Source of the DNA: Streptococcus mitis
Lineage (GTDB): Bacteria; Bacillota; Bacilli; Lactobacillales; Streptococcaceae
Assembly (NCBI RefSeq): GCF_002096845.1
Contig: NZ_NCVK01000008.1
Span: forward strand, 1-64,000
Length of the DNA stretch: 64,000 nucleotides
Reading direction: 5' to 3'
Position numbers and translations under genes: made by a program. The notes beneath the pieces are model-generated. The model did no database searches, was not told where the DNA came from, and was given only the letters and a program-made list of their open reading frames with translations. Below are positions 9,746 to 20,318 of this stretch, piece after piece; position 1 is the stretch's first letter, and the number at the start of each line of letters is the position of its first letter.

Positions 9746-11092
9746 ATGCCAATCACAGCTGCAGATATTCGTCGTGAAGTCAAGGAAAAAAATGTTACCT
9801 TTATCCGTCTCATGTTCTCAGATATTTTGGGAACCATGAAAAACGTCGAAATTCCTGCTACAGATGAACAGTTAGATAAAGTCTTGTCAAACAAGGCTAT
9901 GTTTGATGGATCTTCTATTGAAGGTTTTGTGCGTATCAATGAGTCGGATATGTACTTGTACCCTGACTTGGATACATGGACAGTCTTCCCTTGGGGAGAT
10001 GAAAATGGAAGTGTTGCAGGTTTGATCTGTGATGTCTATACAACAGAAGGTGAGCCATTTGCAGGGGACCCTCGTGGTAATTTGAAACGTGCTCTTCGTC
10101 ACATGGAAGAAGTGGGATTCAAATCCTTCAATCTTGGGCCAGAGCCAGAATTCTTCCTATTTAAGTTGGATGAAAATGGAGACCCAACACTTGAAGTGAA
10201 TGACAAGGGTGGCTACTTTGATTTGGCGCCTACTGATCTTGCGGACAATACACGTCGTGAGATTGTCAATGTCTTGACCAAAATGGGATTTGAAGTAGAA
10301 GCGAGTCACCACGAGGTTGCGGTTGGACAGCATGAGATTGACTTTAAGTACGATGAAGTTCTCCGTGCTTGTGATAAAATTCAAATCTTCAAACTTGTTG
10401 TTAAAACCATTGCTCGCAAACATGGTCTTTACGCAACCTTTATGGCAAAACCAAAATTTGGTATTGCTGGATCAGGTATGCACTGTAATATGTCCTTGTT
10501 TGATGCAGAAGGAAACAATGCCTTCTTTGATCCAAATGATCCAAAAGGAATGCAGTTGTCAGAAACGGCCTACCATTTCCTTGGCGGTTTGATTAAGCAT
10601 GCCTACAACTATACTGCCATCATGAACCCAACAGTTAACTCATACAAACGTTTGGTTCCAGGTTATGAAGCACCTGTTTACATTGCTTGGGCTGGTCGTA
10701 ACCGTTCGCCACTTGTACGCGTGCCTGCTTCACGTGGTATGGGAACTCGTCTTGAGTTACGTTCAGTGGATCCGATGGCAAACCCATACATCGCTATGGC
10801 GGTTCTTTTGGAAGTTGGTTTGCATGGTATTGAAAATAAAATCGAAGCACCAGCTCCTATCGAAGAAAATATCTACATCATGACAGCAGATGAGCGCAAG
10901 GAAGCTGGTATTACAGACCTTCCATCAACCCTTCACAACGCTTTGAAATCTCTGACTGAAGATGAAGTTGTCAGAGCAGCTCTTGGAGAACATATTTATA
11001 CTAGTTTCCTTGAGGCCAAACGAATCGAATGGGCAAGTTATGCAACCTTCGTTTCACAATGGGAAATTGATAATTATTTAGACCTTTACTAA
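9746..11092 (+). CDS. glnA: Glutamine synthetase type I
   Basis: This 448-residue enzyme condenses ammonia and glutamate to glutamine using ATP. The FDGSSIEGF segment, the GPEPEFF metal-site segment, the GSGMHCN and [10 protein letters not shown] loops and the [10 protein letters not shown] motif are all present. The short form and the lack of an adenylylation-type loop place it in the GSI-alpha group of Firmicutes, which is feedback inhibited rather than adenylylated. It is co-transcribed with glnR and in this group also acts as the glutamine sensor for GlnR. An AAGGAG site precedes the ATG. Confidence 0.97.
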   Translation: MPITAADIRREVKEKNVTFIRLMFSDILGTMKNVEIPATDEQLDKVLSNKAMFDGSSIEGFVRINESDMYLYPDLDTWTVFPWGDENGSVAGLICDVYTTEGEPFAGDPRGNLKRALRHMEEVGFKSFNLGPEPEFFLFKLDENGDPTLEVNDKGGYFDLAPTDLADNTRREIVNVLTKMGFEVEASHHEVAVGQHEIDFKYDEVLRACDKIQIFKLVVKTIARKHGLYATFMAKPKFGIAGSGMHCNMSLFDAEGNNAFFDPNDPKGMQLSETAYHFLGGLIKHAYNYTAIMNPTVNSYKRLVPGYEAPVYIAWAGRNRSPLVRVPASRGMGTRLELRSVDPMANPYIAMAVLLEVGLHGIENKIEAPAPIEENIYIMTADERKEAGITDLPSTLHNALKSLTEDEVVRAALGEHIYTSFLEAKRIEWASYATFVSQWEIDNYLDLY

Positions 11093-11105
11093 TACTAATA
11101 TAGAA

Positions 11106-11137
11106 GAAAGATTGCCTGAGGGTGGTCTTTTTTTCTT
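11106..11137 (+). terminator. Terminator after glnA
   Basis: AGATTGCC and GGTGGTCT form a stem over a TGAG loop, followed by a run of seven T. Confidence 0.7.
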
Positions 11138-11148
11138 GTATTTTATAT

Positions 11149-11187
11149 CGAGGTGTGATATATTTTATATAACGAAGTGCGATATAT
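11149..11187. promoter_or_regulatory. Direct repeats upstream of the PadR operon (candidate operator)
   Basis: CGAGGTGTGATATAT (11149-11163) and CGAAGTGCGATATAT (11173-11187) are near-identical direct repeats 24 bases apart. They overlap the likely promoter just before the PadR-family gene, so they are probable autoregulatory sites. The identity of the binding protein is inferred. Confidence 0.5.
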
Positions 11188-11212
11188 CGAACTGGATAGG
11201 AGGTGCTTATAA

Positions 11213-11533
11213 ATGGAATTAACGGATAAGATTCGTCGAGTTTATCTTCCGATGACGGAAACAGGCTTTTATATCTTGTTCTGTCTGCAAAAGGAAGGTC
11301 ATGGTTATAGTATTACGCAAAAGGTCAAGGAGATGACAGATTCGCAAGTCTTGATTAGTCCTGGGACTATGTATGGAACCTTGTCAAAGATGGAAAAGGA
11401 TGGTTTGATTTCCTTTGTCCGCGAAGAGGAAAAACGGAAAATCTATCAGATTACAGACTTGGGACGAAAAGTCTTAGATATTGAATTGAAACGTATTGAA
11501 CGGCTCTATAGAAACAGTCTGGAGGGAAGATGA
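11213..11533 (+). CDS. PadR-family transcriptional regulator
   Basis: This 106-residue protein carries the PadR winged-helix signature. FYILFCLQKEGHGYSITQKV (about residues 19-38) is the first helix pair, ISPGTMYGTLSKMEKDGLI (about 50-68) is the recognition helix, and KIYQITDLGRKVL is the wing. The short C-terminal helix fits the small PadR subfamily. It is the first gene of a three-gene operon with two DUF2812 proteins and overlaps the next gene at ATGATG. This arrangement suggests it controls those membrane proteins, sensing an unknown signal. The start has a GGAGG site. Confidence 0.9.
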   Translation: MELTDKIRRVYLPMTETGFYILFCLQKEGHGYSITQKVKEMTDSQVLISPGTMYGTLSKMEKDGLISFVREEEKRKIYQITDLGRKVLDIELKRIERLYRNSLEGR

Positions 11534-12120
11534 TGGAAAAGAAGGTTGTTTATAGAATTGCTACCATTGCGGATTATGATAGAGAGGCTTTATATTTTAG
11601 AAAAATGCATGCTAAGGGCTGGAAACTTAGAAAAGTAAGCTACTCTATCTTATTGTTTGCAGTTAAGTATACCTTTGAAAAGTGTCAGCCTGAGCAAGTG
11701 TCTTATCAGTTGGATTTTTACCCAATGAAAAAATCAGAGAGATCCTCCTATTTACAACTATTTAAAGACTGTGGCTGGGAGCATATTACAGACTTTAATA
11801 GTTTTTCCTATTTTAGAAAAGCGCATTCTGAAATTGAATCGGATGCAGAATTTGAAATTTATAATGATGCGTTCGGGAAGTTGGCTATGGTCAAACGGAT
11901 TTTAATAATTCGGATGATTCCTATTTTGCTTCTCTTTTTGCTTATCTTTTCAGCTCTACTACCGGTTTTCTCAAAGTTTGTCAGTGGAGGTAGTTCTTTC
12001 AGTTGGGACATGTTTTTGATTGTCTTAATAGATTTTGTTTTATTGATAATTCTTGCGATTCAGATTTCTTATATTCTTTGGAGATTGTTTCAAAAGTGGA
12101 AAGAATTATCTCGCAAATGA
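11530..12120 (+). CDS. DUF2812 domain membrane protein (first copy)
   Basis: This 196-residue protein begins with a DUF2812 domain: YRIATIADYDREALYFRKMHAKGWKL (about 6-31) with the recurring W-E-I/L core near residue 84. Two strong hydrophobic helices follow at about 128-148 and 158-183. DUF2812 proteins usually sit beside PadR regulators, as here, but their function is not known. An alternative start at 11533 is equally possible because two ATG codons are adjacent. It overlaps the PadR gene and is followed 34 bases later by a paralogue. Confidence 0.8.
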   Translation: MMEKKVVYRIATIADYDREALYFRKMHAKGWKLRKVSYSILLFAVKYTFEKCQPEQVSYQLDFYPMKKSERSSYLQLFKDCGWEHITDFNSFSYFRKAHSEIESDAEFEIYNDAFGKLAMVKRILIIRMIPILLLFLLIFSALLPVFSKFVSGGSSFSWDMFLIVLIDFVLLIILAIQISYILWRLFQKWKELSRK

Positions 12121-12154
12121 AATCATACATGTTTTCTAATTTGGAGGTCAAACA

Positions 12155-12667
12155 ATGAAAAGCAAACTACAATTTCGGGTCTTCACTATTCTTGATTTGG
12201 ACAAGAAAGAAGAATATTTACATGAGATGCATTTGAAAGGTTGGAAATTTAAATCGAATCGTTTTGGCTTTTTCTATTTTGACCAATGTCAACCAGACGA
12301 TGTCATCTACTGTATCTATGATTCTAGATTTCTTAAAAAGTATAAGCATGAACTGCAAGATTTTAGAGATAGAGGTTGGGAATTGATAGAAACAGGTTTT
12401 TGTTCAATTTTTCGTAAACCGGCTTCTGATTTACTTCCGGAGGATCAAGTCTATATGAGTAAGGGGCTTAGATGGGAAGTTATGCGGTCTAGACTTCGTT
12501 CCTGTACAGCTACTTTCTCGGGTGGTCTTGTTGTTTGTATGAGTGTATTTAAAGAAGAGCTTTCTATGTCTTTCTTCATTATTTTTCTTTTATATGCTTT
12601 TATGATTTCTTATCTAATCCATGGTTTTTTCAGACTTAAAAGGAAATACAAAATGAATGGAAGGTAA
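12155..12667 (+). CDS. DUF2812 domain membrane protein (second copy)
   Basis: This 170-residue paralogue of the preceding gene has the same N-terminal pattern (FTILDLDKKEEYLHEMHLKGWKF) and two C-terminal hydrophobic helices at about 120-137 and 140-160. It ends in a basic tail. It has a good GGAGG ribosome site 8 bases before ATG. It is the last gene of the PadR operon; the next signal downstream is the hrcA regulatory region. The function is unknown, and a membrane sensor or envelope-stress role is speculation. Confidence 0.8.
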   Translation: MKSKLQFRVFTILDLDKKEEYLHEMHLKGWKFKSNRFGFFYFDQCQPDDVIYCIYDSRFLKKYKHELQDFRDRGWELIETGFCSIFRKPASDLLPEDQVYMSKGLRWEVMRSRLRSCTATFSGGLVVCMSVFKEELSMSFFIIFLLYAFMISYLIHGFFRLKRKYKMNGR

Positions 12668-12691
12668 GGTTCTAGGTCTTTAGACTGATTT

Positions 12692-12718
12692 TTAGCACTC
12701 TTGATAAAAGAGTGCTAA
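12692..12718. promoter_or_regulatory. CIRCE operator 1 upstream of hrcA
   Basis: TTAGCACTC-N9-GAGTGCTAA is a perfect CIRCE inverted repeat. It lies upstream of the hrcA -35 hexamer. It is followed by six T, so the same hairpin could also terminate the DUF2812 operon. Confidence 0.9.
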
Positions 12719-12735
12719 TTTTTTGAGTTTTTATC

Positions 12736-12763
12736 TTGACATTCTCTTCTAAGGGTGTATAAT
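12736..12763 (+). promoter_or_regulatory. hrcA operon promoter
   Basis: TTGACA at 12736-12741 and TATAAT at 12758-12763 are separated by 16 bases, a consensus sigma-A promoter placed between two CIRCE elements. Confidence 0.9.
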
Positions 12764-12774
12764 AGAATCATGAG

Positions 12775-12801
12775 TTAGCACTTGAGTGTATCGAGTGCTA
12801 A
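12775..12801. promoter_or_regulatory. CIRCE operator 2 at the hrcA transcription start
   Basis: TTAGCACTT-N9-GAGTGCTAA departs from the consensus at one base in the left arm. It begins 11 bases after the -10 hexamer, the classical HrcA position in the untranslated leader. Confidence 0.93.
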
Positions 12802-12827
12802 TTGATCAGACAGAGAGGAGTGATGAG

Positions 12828-13862
12828 ATGGTTACAGAGCGTCAGCAGGATATTTTAAATCTGATTATTGACATCTTTACCAAAACGCACGAACCTGTCG
12901 GATCCAAAGCCTTGCAAGAGTCTATTAACTCTAGCAGTGCAACTATTCGTAATGATATGGCGGCTTTAGAAAAGCAAGGTTTGCTTGAGAAGGCTCATAC
13001 TTCAAGTGGTAGGATGCCAAGTGTTGCTGGTTTTCAGTACTATGTGAAACACTCACTGGATTTTGACCGACTGGCTGAAAATGAGGTTTATGAGATTGTC
13101 AAAGCCTTTGATCAGGAATTCTTTAAGCTAGAGGATATTCTGCAAGAGGCTGCTAATCTATTAACAGACTTGAGTGGCTGTACGGTAGTGGCACTGGATG
13201 TTGAGCCCAGCAGGCAACGTTTGACAGCCTTTGATATCGTTGTTTTGGGGCAACATACAGCCTTGGCGGTATTCACCCTAGACGAGTCTCGAACGGTTAC
13301 CAGTCAGTTTCTGATTCCAAGGAACTTCTTGCAGGAAGATTTGTTGAAACTGAAGGCAATCATTCAGGAACGTTTCCTCGGTCACACCGTTCTAGATATT
13401 CACTACAAGATTCGGACGGAGATTCCGCAGATTATCCAGCGTTACTTCACAACTACGGACAATGTCATTGATCTTTTTGAACACATCTTTAAGGAAATGT
13501 TCAACGAAAACATTGTGGTGGCAGGCAAGGTCAATCTCTTGAATTTTGCCAATCTGGCAGCTTATCAGTTCTTTGACCAACCGCAAAAGGTGGCCTTGGA
13601 GATTCGTGAGGGGTTGCGTGAGGATCAGATGCAAAACGTCCGTGTTGCGGACAGTCAAGAGTCCTGTCTAGCAGATTTGGCGGTGATTAGTAGCAAGTTC
13701 CTCATTCCTTATCGGGGAGTTGGAATTCTAGCCATTATTGGTCCAGTCAATCTGGATTACCAACAGCTAATCAACCAAGTCAATGTGGTCAACCGTGTTT
13801 TGACCATGAAGTTGACAGATTTTTACCGCTATCTCAGCAGTAATCATTACGAAGTACATTAA
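12828..13862 (+). CDS. hrcA: Heat-inducible transcription repressor HrcA
   Basis: This 344-residue repressor binds CIRCE and shuts down the hrcA-grpE-dnaK and groESL operons; in characterised species its folding depends on GroEL. The N-terminal winged helix ([20 protein letters not shown], then EPVGSKAL and [18 protein letters not shown]) and the GAF-like C-terminal dimerisation region are complete. I start it at the ATG at 12828, which has GAGAGGAGTG before it. An upstream in-frame ATG would run the protein through the CIRCE element. It is the first gene of the heat-shock operon. Confidence 0.96.
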   Translation: MVTERQQDILNLIIDIFTKTHEPVGSKALQESINSSSATIRNDMAALEKQGLLEKAHTSSGRMPSVAGFQYYVKHSLDFDRLAENEVYEIVKAFDQEFFKLEDILQEAANLLTDLSGCTVVALDVEPSRQRLTAFDIVVLGQHTALAVFTLDESRTVTSQFLIPRNFLQEDLLKLKAIIQERFLGHTVLDIHYKIRTEIPQIIQRYFTTTDNVIDLFEHIFKEMFNENIVVAGKVNLLNFANLAAYQFFDQPQKVALEIREGLREDQMQNVRVADSQESCLADLAVISSKFLIPYRGVGILAIIGPVNLDYQQLINQVNVVNRVLTMKLTDFYRYLSSNHYEVH

Positions 13863-13888
13863 GATTGAAATCATTAAAGGAGGCGAAC

Positions 13889-14413
13889 ATGGCCCAAGAT
13901 ATAAAAAATGAAGAAGTAGAAGAAGTTCAAGAAGAGGAAGTTGTTGAAACAGCTGAAGAAACAACTCCTGAGAAGTCTGAATTGGACTTGGCAAATGAAC
14001 GTGCGGATGAGTTCGAAAATAAATACCTTCGTGCTCATGCAGAAATGCAAAATATCCAACGCCGTGCCAATGAAGAGCGTCAAAACTTGCAACGTTATCG
14101 TAGCCAGGACTTGGCAAAAGCAATTCTCCCTTCTTTGGATAACCTAGAGCGTGCACTCGCAGTTGAAGGTTTGACAGACGATGTCAAAAAAGGATTGGAG
14201 ATGGTGCAAGAGAGCTTGATTCACGCTTTGAAAGAAGAAGGAATCGAAGAAATCTCAGCTGATGGCGAATTTGACCATAACTACCATATGGCAATCCAAA
14301 CTCTCCCAGCAGACGATGAACATCCAGCAGATACCATCGCCCAAGTCTTCCAAAAAGGCTACAAACTCCATGACCGCATCCTACGCCCAGCCATGGTAGT
14401 TGTTTACAACTAG
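13889..14413 (+). CDS. grpE: Nucleotide exchange factor GrpE
   Basis: This 174-residue co-chaperone exchanges ADP for ATP on DnaK. The N-terminal 40 residues are very acidic, a long coiled coil follows (about 40-90, [17 protein letters not shown]), and the beta domain ends in [16 protein letters not shown], the family signature. The start at 13889 is chosen because AAAGGAGG lies 5-6 bases upstream; a longer frame from 13865 has no ribosome site. It follows hrcA by 26 bases and is separated from dnaK by an unusual 368-base structured spacer. Confidence 0.96.
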   Translation: MAQDIKNEEVEEVQEEEVVETAEETTPEKSELDLANERADEFENKYLRAHAEMQNIQRRANEERQNLQRYRSQDLAKAILPSLDNLERALAVEGLTDDVKKGLEMVQESLIHALKEEGIEEISADGEFDHNYHMAIQTLPADDEHPADTIAQVFQKGYKLHDRILRPAMVVVYN

Positions 14414-16605
<2,192 letters not shown>

Positions 16606-16634
16606 GATGCAAAGCCCGTTAAAACCTCACAGTG

Positions 16635-16653
16635 AAAATAGGAAATCTGACGC
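16635..16653. repeat. Left arm of a 19-bp inverted repeat flanking the DJ-1 gene
   Basis: AAAATAGGAAATCTGACGC here is repeated exactly in inverted orientation at 17600-17618. The DJ-1-family gene lies between the two arms. Confidence 0.8.
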
Positions 16654-16769
16654 AGAAACTTTAGTTTCTAGAAAGATTTGTCTTTTTCACCAAGAGGTTA
16701 GGGCGTGCTCGATTTAGCATTACTAGTTTGATTTTTAAAACTCGAACGTCGTAATGATAAGAAGAAATC

Positions 16770-16797
16770 CAGAGGTTGCAACCCAGCCTCTGTTTTT
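16770..16797 (+). terminator. Terminator downstream of dnaK
   Basis: CAGAGG and CCTCTG form a stem followed by five T, just before the DJ-1 gene's ribosome site. Confidence 0.7.
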
Positions 16798-16820
16798 CGG
16801 TAAAATAGAGGATGTTGCGT

Positions 16821-17453
16821 ATGAAAAAAATACTTTGTATCATTTATCCTAATTTTTCTCTTTATGAGATAACCACTTTAACGAGTACTTTAGCTCTGTC
16901 TTTTGACATCACGATTGATTATGTAGCTTCAGAACATTCGATGGTGGTCTCTGAGGATGGTTTGTCCTGTCAACCGACGAAAACATTGGATCAGATCCGT
17001 ATAGAAGATTATTCTTGTGTGATTTTGCCAGGAATGGTAAATATAGGTCCTGCTCTACAAGATGAGAAATTGATTTCGTTTTTGAAAGGTCTCGATGAGC
17101 AAGATGTCTTAATTGCCGCCATTTCTTCAGCGCCTCTTTTATTGGCGAAGGCAGGCTTGTTGAACGACACGAAATTTACAGGTGGAATTTGGCAAAACTT
17201 CTTTGATTATTTTGAATTTCTTCCACGTGAGAATTTCCAACCCAAACTGGTTGTGCAAGATAAAAATATCATTACGGCTATAGGCTTTGCGCATCAAGAG
17301 TTTGCAAGAAAAGTGATTCTCGGTTTAGGGTTGGCAGAGAATATGGACAACTATTTTAAAGAACAGAACGAGTATGCTGAAGAGGATTTGATATTTACTC
17401 TATCAGATGAAGAGTTTAATCAAGTGAAGCAGAGTATAGAAAACAGCCTCTAA
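16821..17453 (+). CDS. DJ-1/PfpI family protein with Ser at the usual Cys position
   Basis: This protein of about 210 residues has the DJ-1/ThiJ flavodoxin-like fold. KKILCIIYPNFSLYEITTL is the first strand and Glu-containing turn, VILPGMVN is the glycine loop, and the nucleophile elbow is AAISSAPLLLAKAGLL. In catalytic DJ-1 proteins this elbow reads ICAAP or similar, so the cysteine is replaced by serine. I use the ATG at 16821 because GAGG lies 10 bases upstream; an in-frame ATG at 16812 sits almost on the ribosome site. It is placed between dnaK and dnaJ and flanked by a 19-bp inverted repeat. A stress role is suggested by context only. Confidence 0.85.
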   Translation: MKKILCIIYPNFSLYEITTLTSTLALSFDITIDYVASEHSMVVSEDGLSCQPTKTLDQIRIEDYSCVILPGMVNIGPALQDEKLISFLKGLDEQDVLIAAISSAPLLLAKAGLLNDTKFTGGIWQNFFDYFEFLPRENFQPKLVVQDKNIITAIGFAHQEFARKVILGLGLAENMDNYFKEQNEYAEEDLIFTLSDEEFNQVKQSIENSL

Positions 17454-17649
17454 AAATTTACATGAAAATTATAGAAAGGAACAAAGGTGTTCGTAACTGA
17501 ACACGGGTTCCCAAATTTCTTACTTAATATAACAGAAAGGAATTGAACCCGACCTAAATTCTCGGAAAAAAGATAAATCTGCCTAGGAGCATCGCTCCAG
17601 CGTCAGATTTCCTATTTTTCAGTCGAATTTTACGGTCTTGGTATCTTGT
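17454..17649. other. Hairpin-rich spacer upstream of dnaJ
   Basis: The spacer holds GTGTTCGTAACTGAACAC, a longer pairing of GGGTTC with GAACCC across about 50 bases, and AAATCTG...CAGATTT enclosing GGAGC..GCTCC (about 17576-17610). The last hairpin contains the right arm of the 19-bp inverted repeat. No ribosome site is visible before the dnaJ ATG. Confidence 0.55.
17600..17618. repeat. Right arm of the 19-bp inverted repeat
   Basis: GCGTCAGATTTCCTATTTT is the exact reverse complement of 16635-16653. Confidence 0.8.
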
Positions 17650-18786
17650 ATGAACAATACTGAATTTTATGATCGTCTGGGGGTGTCAAAAAACGCTTCG
17701 GCAGACGAGATCAAAAAGGCTTATCGTAAGCTTTCGAAAAAATATCACCCAGATATCAACAAGGAGCCTGGTGCTGAGGACAAGTACAAGGAAGTTCAGG
17801 AAGCCTATGAGACTTTGAGTGACGACCAAAAACGTGCTGCCTATGACCAATACGGTGCTGCTGGAGCCAACGGTGGTTTTGGTGGAGCTGGTGGTTTCGG
17901 CGGTTTCGATGGGGCAGGAGGCTTCGGTGGTTTTGAGGATATTTTCTCAAGTTTCTTCGGCGGAGGCGGTGCTTCACGCAATCCAAATGCTCCTCGTCAG
18001 GGGGATGATCTCCAATACCGTGTGAATTTGACCTTTGAAGAAGCTATTTTTGGAGCTGAAAAAGAGGTTAAGTACAATCGTGAAGCAAGCTGTAGTACAT
18101 GTAATGGCTCCGGTGCTAAACCAGGAACAAGTCCAGTCACTTGTGGACGCTGTCATGGCGCTGGTGTTATTAACGTCGATACGCAGACTCCGCTTGGTAT
18201 GATGCGTCGCCAAGTAACCTGTGATGTCTGTCATGGTCGCGGAAAAGAAATCAAAGATCCATGTACCACTTGTCACGGAACAGGGCATGAAAAACAAGCC
18301 CATAGTGTACATGTCAAAATCCCTGCTGGTGTGGAAACAGGTCAACAAATTCGCCTAGCTGGTCAAGGTGAAGCTGGCTTTAATGGTGGACCTTATGGTG
18401 ACTTGTATGTAGTGGTTTCTGTGGAAGCCAGCGACAAGTTTGAACGTGAAGGAACTACTATTTTCTACAATCTCAACCTCAACTTTGTCCAAGCAGCTCT
18501 TGGTGATACAGTTGATATTCCAACGGTTCACGGTGATGTTGAATTGGTTATCCCAGAGGGAACTCAGACTGGTAAGAAATTCCGTCTACGTGGAAAAGGA
18601 GCTCCGAGCCTTCGTGGTGGTGCAGTTGGTGACCAATACGTTACCGTTAATGTCGTAACACCGACAGGGTTGAACGATCGTCAAAAAGCAGCTTTGAAAG
18701 AATTTGCAGCTGCAGGTGATTTAAAAGTCAATCCAAAGAAAAAAGGCTTCTTTGACCATATTAAAGATGCCTTTGAAGGAGAATAA
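17650..18786 (+). CDS. dnaJ: Co-chaperone DnaJ (Hsp40)
   Basis: This 378-residue co-chaperone stimulates DnaK ATPase and presents substrates. The J domain (residues 3-68) has the HPD motif in KYHPDIN. A Gly/Phe-rich linker follows (about 75-110, repeated GGFGGF), then four CxxCxGxG zinc repeats (about 140-215) and the two C-terminal beta domains. The start at ATG 17650 gives the canonical [12 protein letters not shown] start. A 4-residue longer frame exists from 17638. No Shine-Dalgarno sequence precedes either start, which is unusual for this window. It is a typical class I DnaJ in length and order. Confidence 0.96.
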   Translation: MNNTEFYDRLGVSKNASADEIKKAYRKLSKKYHPDINKEPGAEDKYKEVQEAYETLSDDQKRAAYDQYGAAGANGGFGGAGGFGGFDGAGGFGGFEDIFSSFFGGGGASRNPNAPRQGDDLQYRVNLTFEEAIFGAEKEVKYNREASCSTCNGSGAKPGTSPVTCGRCHGAGVINVDTQTPLGMMRRQVTCDVCHGRGKEIKDPCTTCHGTGHEKQAHSVHVKIPAGVETGQQIRLAGQGEAGFNGGPYGDLYVVVSVEASDKFEREGTTIFYNLNLNFVQAALGDTVDIPTVHGDVELVIPEGTQTGKKFRLRGKGAPSLRGGAVGDQYVTVNVVTPTGLNDRQKAALKEFAAAGDLKVNPKKKGFFDHIKDAFEGE

Positions 18787-18789
18787 AGC

Positions 18790-18813
18790 AAAAAGAGCCG
18801 TCGGGCTCTTTTT
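18790..18813. terminator. Bidirectional terminator between dnaJ and the leftward gene
   Basis: AAAAGAGCC-GTC-GGGCTCTTTTT is a short, strong hairpin with T runs on both strands, placed between convergent genes. Confidence 0.9.
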
Positions 18814-19099
18814 ACTTATCTTCGATTTCCTGTGTTTCTTTGATAACAGCTAGTCTAGTCTGGATATCTTTTTCCAAGACTTTAAACTTGTAAGTCAGGT
18901 CTTCTTGGTATTCCTTGATGAGTTCTTTTTGCTGGTCAATGATTTGCAGGCTGTTTTGGATAATATCCACATCGTCCTTGATAGCTTGAACGCGGTCAGT
19001 GGTATTCAAGACTTCATCTGTGATGGTTTGGCGATTTTTTGTGACCAGATAACTTCCTGCTGCAGCTCCTGCAAATAGCAGTAGATTAGATAATTTCAT
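18812..19099 (-). CDS. Small membrane-anchored coiled-coil protein
   Basis: This 95-residue protein starts with one hydrophobic segment (LLLFAGAAAGSYLV, about 6-19), then a basic stretch and a charged coiled-coil to the end. It resembles YtxH/DUF948-like small proteins in layout but I cannot assign a family. The gene is 9 bases downstream of the HIT protein gene on the same strand, so the two are probably co-transcribed. A GGAG-type ribosome site precedes it. Confidence 0.8.
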   Translation of the reverse strand: MKLSNLLLFAGAAAGSYLVTKNRQTITDEVLNTTDRVQAIKDDVDIIQNSLQIIDQQKELIKEYQEDLTYKFKVLEKDIQTRLAVIKETQEIEDK

Positions 19100-19108
19100 G
19101 GCAACTCC

Positions 19109-19519
19109 TTAGGCGTTTTTGATAGTTTCAGCAACTTGAGCAAGTTTGTCAAAGTCTGGTTCGTGGGCGATAAAATCAATCTTGAGGTCATCGTCCGCAC
19201 TGTAGCGAGGCACGAGGTGAACGTGGGTATGAAAGACTGTTTGTCCTGCGATTTCTTCACAGTTAGCAATGATATTCATACCAGCAGCTTTGGTAGCTGT
19301 CATGACTTTTTGAGCCACTTTTGGTACTTGGGCAAAGAGTTGGCTGGCGCTAGTAGCGTCCATTTCCAAAAGATTGCGATAGTGTTCTTTTGGCACGACC
19401 AAGGTATGCCCTGGTGTCACTTGAGAGATATCAAGAAAGGCAAGAACCTGCTCATCTTCATATACTTTTGAAGCAGGAATTTCCCCTGCAATGATTTTAC
19501 AAAAAATGCAATCTGACAT
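19109..19519 (-). CDS. HIT family nucleotide-binding hydrolase
   Basis: This 136-residue protein of the histidine triad (Hint-like) family carries the active-site motif HTHVHLVPR near residues 96-104. It also has the N-terminal FCKI zinc-site-like start (CIFCKII) and the DISQVTPGHTLVVPKEH strand region. Family members hydrolyse nucleoside phosphoramidates or bind nucleotides. It is the first gene of a two-gene leftward unit and diverges from ecsA, with which HIT genes are commonly paired in streptococci. Confidence 0.93.
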   Translation of the reverse strand: MSDCIFCKIIAGEIPASKVYEDEQVLAFLDISQVTPGHTLVVPKEHYRNLLEMDATSASQLFAQVPKVAQKVMTATKAAGMNIIANCEEIAGQTVFHTHVHLVPRYSADDDLKIDFIAHEPDFDKLAQVAETIKNA

Positions 19520-19586
19520 AAAATCTACCTCTACTGTATTGAATTTTGATATAATATAGCTACATTATACCAGATTTGGAGAAAAT

Positions 19587-20318
19587 ATGTTAGAAATTAA
19601 AAACCTGACAGGTGGCTATGTTCATGTCCCTGTCTTGAAAGATGTGTCCTTTACTGTTGAAAGTGGGCAGCTGGTCGGTTTGATCGGTCTCAATGGTGCT
19701 GGGAAATCGACGACCATCAATGAAATTATCGGTCTCTTGACACCTTATAGTGGCTCCATCAATATCAATGGTTCGACCCTGCAAGAAGATGCGACTAACT
19801 ACCGCAAGCAAATTGGCTACATTCCTGAGACGCCTAGTTTGTATGAGGAATTGACCCTCAGAGAGCATATCGAAACAGTTGCCATGGCTTATGGTATCGA
19901 GCAGAAAGTGGCTTTTGATCGAGTAGAACCTTTGTTAAAAATGTTCCGTCTGGACCAGAAATTAGACTGGTTCCCTGTTCATTTTTCAAAAGGGATGAAG
20001 CAAAAGGTCATGATTATCTGTGCTTTTGTGGTGGATCCGAGTCTCTTTATCGTGGATGAGCCTTTCCTTGGTCTTGATCCGTTGGCTATTTCTGACTTGA
20101 TTCAGCTTTTGGAGTTGGAAAAGCAAAAGGGTAAGTCCATTCTCATGAGTACCCACGTGCTGGATTCAGCGGAAAAGATGTGTGATGCCTTTGTCATTCT
20201 TCACAAGGGAGAGGTACGTGCTAAGGGAAATCTCCTGCAACTGCGCCAAGCCTTTGATATGCCTGAGGCTAGTTTGAATGATATTTACTTGGCTCTGACC
20301 AAAGAGGAGGAGCTATGA
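19587..20318 (+). CDS. ecsA: ABC transporter ATP-binding protein EcsA
   Basis: This 243-residue ATPase has Walker A GLNGAGKST (about 35-43), a variant signature FSKGMKQKV instead of LSGGQ, and Walker B LFIVDEPFLGLDP, followed by the H-loop histidine in STHVLDSA. The order and the overlap with the membrane partner ecsB identify it as EcsA. In Bacillus the Ecs transporter affects protein secretion, competence and regulated proteolysis. It begins 67 bases from the divergent HIT gene and its stop codon overlaps the ecsB start. Confidence 0.92.
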   Translation: MLEIKNLTGGYVHVPVLKDVSFTVESGQLVGLIGLNGAGKSTTINEIIGLLTPYSGSININGSTLQEDATNYRKQIGYIPETPSLYEELTLREHIETVAMAYGIEQKVAFDRVEPLLKMFRLDQKLDWFPVHFSKGMKQKVMIICAFVVDPSLFIVDEPFLGLDPLAISDLIQLLELEKQKGKSILMSTHVLDSAEKMCDAFVILHKGEVRAKGNLLQLRQAFDMPEASLNDIYLALTKEEEL

